NCBI GenBank assembly: GCA_017577365.1
Contig: PKRJ01000083.1
Coordinates: forward strand, 1 to 12,314
Source: Gammaproteobacteria bacterium
Lineage (GTDB): Bacteria; Pseudomonadota; Gammaproteobacteria; Steroidobacterales; Rariloculaceae
Direction: 5' to 3'
DNA: 12,314 nt
The notes beneath the pieces are model-generated. The model worked only from the letters and a program-made list of their open reading frames with translations, was not told where the DNA came from and made no database searches. Positions 7,517 through 12,314 of the stretch are shown one piece after another (the first letter of the stretch is position 1; each line of letters starts with the position of its first letter). Position numbers and translations under genes: made by a program.

Positions 7517-7519
7517 GGT

Positions 7520-7535
7520 GCCCGATCGCTCGGGC
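7520..7535 (+). other. Hairpin just after the mnmG stop
   Basis: GCCCGA (7520-7525) and TCGGGC (7530-7535) form a 6-bp stem with the four-base loop TCGC, starting three bases after the mnmG stop. No T-run follows, so it is at best a weak or Rho-assisted terminator, or an mRNA-stabilising structure between mnmG and oppA. No recognisable promoter was found in the 67-base gap, so read-through from mnmG into oppA is possible. Confidence 0.4.
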
Positions 7536-7574
7536 TCCGCGGGGCGACCCGCGATGCCGCGCGATGCGACGGAC

Positions 7575-7578
7575 GGAG
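7575..7578 (+). promoter_or_regulatory. Ribosome binding site for oppA
   Basis: GGAG lies five bases before the ATG at 7584. It fixes the start of oppA there rather than at the GTG at 7518, which would add 22 residues with no signal-peptide character ahead of the lipoprotein signal. Confidence 0.75.
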
Positions 7579-7583
7579 ACGAG

Positions 7584-9212
7584 ATGAAGAAACTGGCCTT
7601 CTTGACGTGCTCTCTGCTCGCGATGCTCGCCGCGTGCAGCAGCGACTATGCGCCTTCGGGGCCGATCGGCGGCGAGAGCGGCACGGAGCTCGCGGAGCGT
7701 CAGGTCATCCATATCGGTAACGGCACCGATCCGCAGACGCTCGATCCGCACCGCGCGCAGGGCGTGCCGGAGTCGAATATCGGCCGCTCGCTGTTCGAGG
7801 GCCTCGTCGCCGAGGCGCCGAACGGCGACCTGATCCCCGGCGTCGCCGAATCGTGGGAGATCAGCGAGGACGGCAAGACCTATACTTTCCGTCTGCGCGC
7901 GAACGCGCGCTGGTCGAACGGCGATCCGGTCACCGCGGGCGATTTCGTCTACGGCATGCGGCGCAGCGTCGATCCGAAGACGCTGTCGGTCTACTCGTTC
8001 ATCCTCGCGCCGATCGAGAACGCGAACGCGATCATCGCAGGCGACCTGCCGCCCGAGGAGCTCGGCGTCGCGGCGATCGACGATCGCACGCTCGAGATCC
8101 GCCTCGAGAATCCGACGCCTTATTTCTTGGGCCTGTTGACGCATTCCGCGAGCTACGCGGTCCATCCGCCCAGCGTCGAGGCGCACGGCGACGCGTTCAC
8201 GCGGCCCGGCAACCTCGTGTCGAACGGCGCGTATCAGCTCGCCGAGTGGGTCGTGCAGTCGCACGTGAAGCTCGTGAAGAATCCGTACTACTGGGACGCG
8301 GACTCCGTCACGATCGAGGAAGCCTATTTCCACGCGACCGAGGACGTCGCCGCCGAGCTCAAGCGTTTCCGCGCCGGCGAGCTCGACATGACGAACACGA
8401 TCCCGAAATCGCAGCTCGGCTGGATCCGCGAGAACATGCCGGACCGGCTCGTGATCGCGCCATATCTCGGCAGTTACTACTACGGGCTGAACACCACGAA
8501 GCCGCCGTTGGATTCGCCGGCGCTGCGCCGCGCGCTCTCGCTCGCGATCGACCGCGACATCATCACGAAGCAGATCACCGCGTCGGGAGAGCTTTCGGCG
8601 TACAGCTGGATCCCGCCGACGATCGCGAACTACGGCGGCGGCGTCGAGATGCCCGAAGCCTCGTGGACGCAGGCGGAGCGCGAGGCCGAGGCGAGGCGAC
8701 TCTATGCCCAGGCCGGCTATTCCGCCGAGAATCCGCTGCGGCTCGAGATTCTGTACAACACGCACGACGATCATCGGCGCATTGCGGTTGCGATCGCGTC
8801 GATGTGGCGCAACGTGCTCGGCGTCGAGGCGACGCTCGTGAATCAGGAGTGGAAGGTCTATCTCGACACGCGCAACCAGAAGAAGACGCAGGTCTTCCGT
8901 GCGGGCTGGATCGGCGATTACAACGATCCGTACACCTTCGCCGAGATCGCGCACTCGAAGAGCGAGCTCAACGATTTCGGCTACGACAATCCCGAGTACG
9001 ACAGGCTCCTCGCGCTCGCCGCGGCGGAGACCGATCTCGAGAAACGCGCGGAGATCCTCAAGCAGGCGGAGCGGCGGCTGCTCGACGACATGCCGTTGAT
9101 TCCGCTCTATTTCTACGTCACGGCGAAGATGGTCCAGCCGTGGGTCCAGGGCTACGAGGCGAACATCATGGACCACTTCCGCGTGCAAGACCTCAAGATC
9201 CTGAAACACTAA
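7584..9212 (+). CDS. oppA: Oligopeptide ABC transporter substrate-binding lipoprotein OppA
   Basis: Periplasmic peptide receptor that delivers oligopeptides to OppBC. The 542 residues match E. coli OppA (543). The N terminus is a lipoprotein signal: MKK, a hydrophobic core, and the lipobox LAAC with Cys18 as the lipid-modified residue, followed by Ser19, Ser20 and Asp21. E. coli OppA is soluble, so the lipid anchor is a difference. SBP_bac_5 family features include NGTDPQTLDPHRAQG (46-60), SLFEGLV, LIPGVAESWEISEDGKTYTF (83-102), ARWSNGDPVTAGDFVYGMRR (108-127) and LRRALSLAIDRD (314-325). Near the C terminus, QEWKVYLDTR (421-430) and GWIGDYNDPYTF (441-452) are strongly Opp-like. Asp445 matches the aspartate that binds the peptide's amino terminus in enteric OppA (mature Asp419). 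The paralogue MppA is also possible, but linkage to oppBC argues for OppA. Confidence 0.94.
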   Translation: MKKLAFLTCSLLAMLAACSSDYAPSGPIGGESGTELAERQVIHIGNGTDPQTLDPHRAQGVPESNIGRSLFEGLVAEAPNGDLIPGVAESWEISEDGKTYTFRLRANARWSNGDPVTAGDFVYGMRRSVDPKTLSVYSFILAPIENANAIIAGDLPPEELGVAAIDDRTLEIRLENPTPYFLGLLTHSASYAVHPPSVEAHGDAFTRPGNLVSNGAYQLAEWVVQSHVKLVKNPYYWDADSVTIEEAYFHATEDVAAELKRFRAGELDMTNTIPKSQLGWIRENMPDRLVIAPYLGSYYYGLNTTKPPLDSPALRRALSLAIDRDIITKQITASGELSAYSWIPPTIANYGGGVEMPEASWTQAEREAEARRLYAQAGYSAENPLRLEILYNTHDDHRRIAVAIASMWRNVLGVEATLVNQEWKVYLDTRNQKKTQVFRAGWIGDYNDPYTFAEIAHSKSELNDFGYDNPEYDRLLALAAAETDLEKRAEILKQAERRLLDDMPLIPLYFYVTAKMVQPWVQGYEANIMDHFRVQDLKILKH

Positions 9213-9219
9213 CCTCGGA

Positions 9220-9233
9220 GGCTGCTCGCAGCC
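9220..9233 (+). other. Small hairpin between oppA and oppB
   Basis: GGCTGC followed by TC and GCAGCC is a perfect inverted repeat; in RNA it would be a 5-bp stem GGCTG/CAGCC with the loop CTCG. It begins eight bases after the oppA stop in a 40-base gap. Such structures after binding-protein genes can protect the upstream mRNA and raise OppA over the membrane subunits. That role is inferred here. Confidence 0.35.
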
Positions 9234-9252
9234 GCACAACGGGTCGGCGCTC

Positions 9253-10176
9253 GTGCTTCGTTACTCCCTTCGCAGGCTCGTCTCGGCGATCCCGACGCTG
9301 TTCGTGCTGATCGCCGTCGCGTTCTTCATGATGCGCGCGGCTCCGGGCGGACCTTTCGATCTCGAGCGCTCGCTGCCGCCCGAGATCGAGGCGAACCTGC
9401 GCGCCGCGTATCGCCTGGACGATCCGCTGTGGCTGCAGTTCGCACGCTATCTCGGCGGCATCCTGCGCGGCGACTTCGGCCCGTCGTTCCAGTATCGGGA
9501 TTTCACCGTGACCGAGCTGATCGCGACCGGCTTCCCGGTCTCGCTGCGCCTCGGCGCGAGCGCGATCCTGCTCGCGCTCGTCATCGGCGTCACGGCTGGC
9601 AGCATCGCGGCGTTGAAGCAAAATCGCGTGACCGATCACGTCGTCATGACGGTCTCGATGACGGGCATCTCGATCCCGAACTTCGTGATGGCGCCGATCC
9701 TGATCCTCGTCTTCGCGATCCATCTCCGCTGGCTGCCCGCCGGAGGCTGGGGCGACGGCGCGCTGCGCAACATGGTGCTGCCCGTGATCGCGCTCGCGTT
9801 GCCGCAGATCGCGTATATCGCGCGGCTCACGCGCGGCAGCATGATCGAGGTGCTCAGGAGCAATTTCATCCGCACGGCGAAGGCGCAGGGGCTTTCGACG
9901 ACCGCGATTCTGCTCAAGCACGCGCTGAAGCCCGCGCTGCTTCCGGTCGTGTCGTATCTCGGTCCCGCGACGGCCGCGGTGATCACGGGCTCGGTCGTCA
10001 TCGAGCAGATCTTCGGCGTGCCCGGCATCGGCCGCTTTTTCGTGCAGGGCGCGTTGAATCGCGACTACACGCTCGTGATGGGCGTCGTCGTGTTCTACGG
10101 GATGCTGATCATCGCGTTCAATTTCCTCGTCGACCTCGCGTACGCCTGGCTCGACCCGAAGGTGAAATACTCGTGA
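9253..10176 (+). CDS. oppB: Oligopeptide ABC transporter permease OppB
   Basis: One of two inner-membrane subunits forming the peptide channel. The 307 residues align without obvious gaps to E. coli OppB (306). The N terminus LRRLVSAIPTLFVLIAVAFF contains the first membrane helix. The conserved FFMMRAAPGGPF follows, then a periplasmic segment with RGDFGPSF. The core holds about five more membrane segments, including FPVSLRLGASAILLALVIGV and SIPNFVMAPILILVFAI. The ATPase-coupling EAA loop is SNFIRTAKAQGLSTTAILLKHALKPALLP (203-231), with the conserved Gly213. ALNRDYTLVMGV and the terminal DPKVKYS also match. The start is GTG at 9253, whose position agrees with the E. coli protein; no strong ribosome binding site is seen nearby. 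The last base triplet overlaps the oppC start (GTGA), so the two proteins are probably made in a coupled 1:1 ratio. Confidence 0.97.
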   Translation: MLRYSLRRLVSAIPTLFVLIAVAFFMMRAAPGGPFDLERSLPPEIEANLRAAYRLDDPLWLQFARYLGGILRGDFGPSFQYRDFTVTELIATGFPVSLRLGASAILLALVIGVTAGSIAALKQNRVTDHVVMTVSMTGISIPNFVMAPILILVFAIHLRWLPAGGWGDGALRNMVLPVIALALPQIAYIARLTRGSMIEVLRSNFIRTAKAQGLSTTAILLKHALKPALLPVVSYLGPATAAVITGSVVIEQIFGVPGIGRFFVQGALNRDYTLVMGVVVFYGMLIIAFNFLVDLAYAWLDPKVKYS

Positions 10177-11066
10177 CCGTCGAAGTCGCCGCAGGTCTCC
10201 CGCCGCAAGAGGCTCCCGCCGGCCGCAGCCTCTGGGTAGACGCGTGGCGAACGCTGCGCAAGAACCGCGCGGCCGTGGCCGGCGGGGCGATCATCCTCGC
10301 GATGACGGTGCTCGTGCTCGTCGGGCCGATGCTCTCGCCGTATACCTACGCGCAGACCGATTGGGCGAACACGTCGATCGGCCCGAGCCTTTCCACCGGT
10401 CACATCTTCGGCACCGATACGCTCGGCCGCGACGTCTTCGTGCGCACGCTCTACGGCGGCCGGATCTCGCTGCTCGTCGGGCTCGTCGCGACGATCGTGA
10501 GCCTCGCGATCGGCGTGACGTACGGCGCGATAGCGGGCTATTTCGGCGGCCGGCTCGACAACGTGATGATGCGCATCGTCGACATCCTCTACGCGATGCC
10601 GTTCATGTTCTTCGTGATCCTGCTGATGGTCTTCTTCGGCAGGAACATCGTGCTGATCTTCGTCGCGATCGGCGCGATCAACTGGCTCGACATGGCGCGC
10701 ATCGTGCGGGGCCAGACGCTGAGCCTGAAGCACAAGGAGTTCGTCGAGGCGGCCGAGGCGCTCGGCGTGTCGACGCTCACGCTGATCCGCCGGCACATCG
10801 TGCCGAACTTGCTCGGCATCGTCGTCGTCTACGTCACGCTGACGATCCCGCAGGTGATTCTCGTCGAGTCGTTCTTGAGCTTTCTCGGTCTCGGCGTGCA
10901 GGAGCCGATGACCTCGTGGGGCGCGCTCGTGAAGGAAGGCGCGGAGGAGATGGAGAGCGCGCCGTGGATGCTGCTCTTCCCCGCGATCTTCCTCGCGACG
11001 ACCCTGTTCTGCTTCAACTTCTTGGGCGACGGCCTGCGCGATGCGCTCGATCCGAAGGACCGGTGA
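10173..11066 (+). CDS. oppC: Oligopeptide ABC transporter permease OppC
   Basis: Second channel subunit, pairing with OppB. The 297 residues are close to E. coli OppC (302). The protein has a cytoplasmic N-terminal arm (SLWVDAWRTLRKNRAAVAGG) and a first membrane helix at about 37-55. The conserved periplasmic HIFGTDTLGRDVFVRTLYGG (77-96) follows, then helices including RISLLVGLVATIVSLAIGV and FMFFVILLMVFFG. The EAA loop is EFVEAAEALGVSTLTLIRRHIVPN (189-212), with Gly198. ESFLSFLGLGVQEPMTSWG (232-250) and the terminal FNFLGDGLRDALDPKDR are typical of OppC/DppC. The start is GTG at 10173, overlapping the oppB stop; an upstream open frame antisense or out of frame to oppB is disregarded. The protein starts directly where the family arm is expected. 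Confidence 0.96.
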   Translation: MTVEVAAGLPPQEAPAGRSLWVDAWRTLRKNRAAVAGGAIILAMTVLVLVGPMLSPYTYAQTDWANTSIGPSLSTGHIFGTDTLGRDVFVRTLYGGRISLLVGLVATIVSLAIGVTYGAIAGYFGGRLDNVMMRIVDILYAMPFMFFVILLMVFFGRNIVLIFVAIGAINWLDMARIVRGQTLSLKHKEFVEAAEALGVSTLTLIRRHIVPNLLGIVVVYVTLTIPQVILVESFLSFLGLGVQEPMTSWGALVKEGAEEMESAPWMLLFPAIFLATTLFCFNFLGDGLRDALDPKDR

Positions 11067-11115
11067 ACGGCCGGCCGCAAGCGGCGGAGACGTGAACGCG
11101 CTCCTATGCCGCGTC

Positions 11116-11135
11116 GAAGGGGTTTGACCCCGTTC
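11116..11135. repeat. REP-like palindrome GGGGT-TTG-ACCCC upstream of oppD
   Basis: GGGGT (11119-11123) and ACCCC (11127-11131) form a perfect 5-bp stem around TTG, flanked by GAA on the left and GTTC on the right, which could partly extend the stem. On the other strand it reads GGGGTCAAACCCC, resembling the GGGGTCAGACCCC palindromes I recall as REP-type repeats associated with RAYT transposases. It lies in the 81-base gap between oppC and oppD. It may be a REP remnant or an RNA structure ahead of oppD; only one copy is seen in the window. Confidence 0.4.
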
Positions 11136-11138
11136 AGC

Positions 11139-11143
11139 GAGGG
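11139..11143 (+). promoter_or_regulatory. Ribosome binding site for oppD
   Basis: GAGGG precedes the ATG at 11148 by four bases (GAGG by five). It favours this start over an in-frame ATG at 11106, which would add 14 residues encoded partly by the palindrome. Confidence 0.65.
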
Positions 11144-11147
11144 ACGA

Positions 11148-12314
<1,167 letters not shown>

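Noticed and set aside
7176..9239. A 687-codon open frame on the minus strand opposite mnmG and oppA
   Set aside because: It is antisense to two well-recognised genes, is extremely rich in Arg, Ala, Asp and Val, and has no recognisable domain. Long antisense frames are expected in high-GC coding DNA.

Overview
The window is a high-GC stretch of bacterial chromosome (about two-thirds G+C by eye; not counted). It most likely comes from a gammaproteobacterium. The YidC tail, MnmE, MnmG and the Opp proteins all read like gammaproteobacterial homologues. The start of the window matches the conserved yidC-mnmE block usually found near the replication origin. Almost every base is accounted for: ten genes, no RNA genes, no CRISPR array, no intact mobile element, and no gene-free gap above about 130 bases.

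Layout. (1) 1-2053, plus strand: the 3' end of yidC (inner-membrane insertase), then mnmE (tRNA wobble-uridine GTPase). (2) 2060-5476, minus strand: a compact three-gene unit read right to left. It encodes a secreted S33-type alpha/beta-hydrolase peptidase, a NatA-like ABC ATPase and a NatB-like ABC-2 permease. The last two overlap by four bases, and the unit converges on mnmE with only six bases between stop codons. (3) 5477-5602: a divergent promoter region with a good extended -10 element for mnmG and a repeated CCGGAACG motif. (4) 5603-7516, plus strand: mnmG, the partner of mnmE in tRNA modification. (5) 7584-12314, plus strand: an oligopeptide uptake operon, oppA (lipoprotein binding protein), oppB, oppC, and a long ATPase gene that runs off the window. 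That last gene carries a complete OppD-type nucleotide-binding domain, a linker, and the beginning of an OppF-type domain, so it is an oppD-oppF fusion.

How the genes work together. MnmE and MnmG form one enzyme complex that installs the cmnm5 group on U34 of certain tRNAs. Here their genes are split by the peptidase-NatAB unit. OppA captures peptides in the periplasm, OppB and OppC form the channel, and the fused OppDF would drive import. The hydrolase-NatAB unit may export something or relieve a stress; its substrate cannot be read from the sequence.

I found no convincing undescribed system. The points worth a second look are the single-chain OppDF with its in-frame 31-base internal repeat and no cysteine cluster in its linker, the unusual gene order around mnmE and mnmG, a possible nearly leaderless mnmG transcript, and a REP-like palindrome ahead of oppD.
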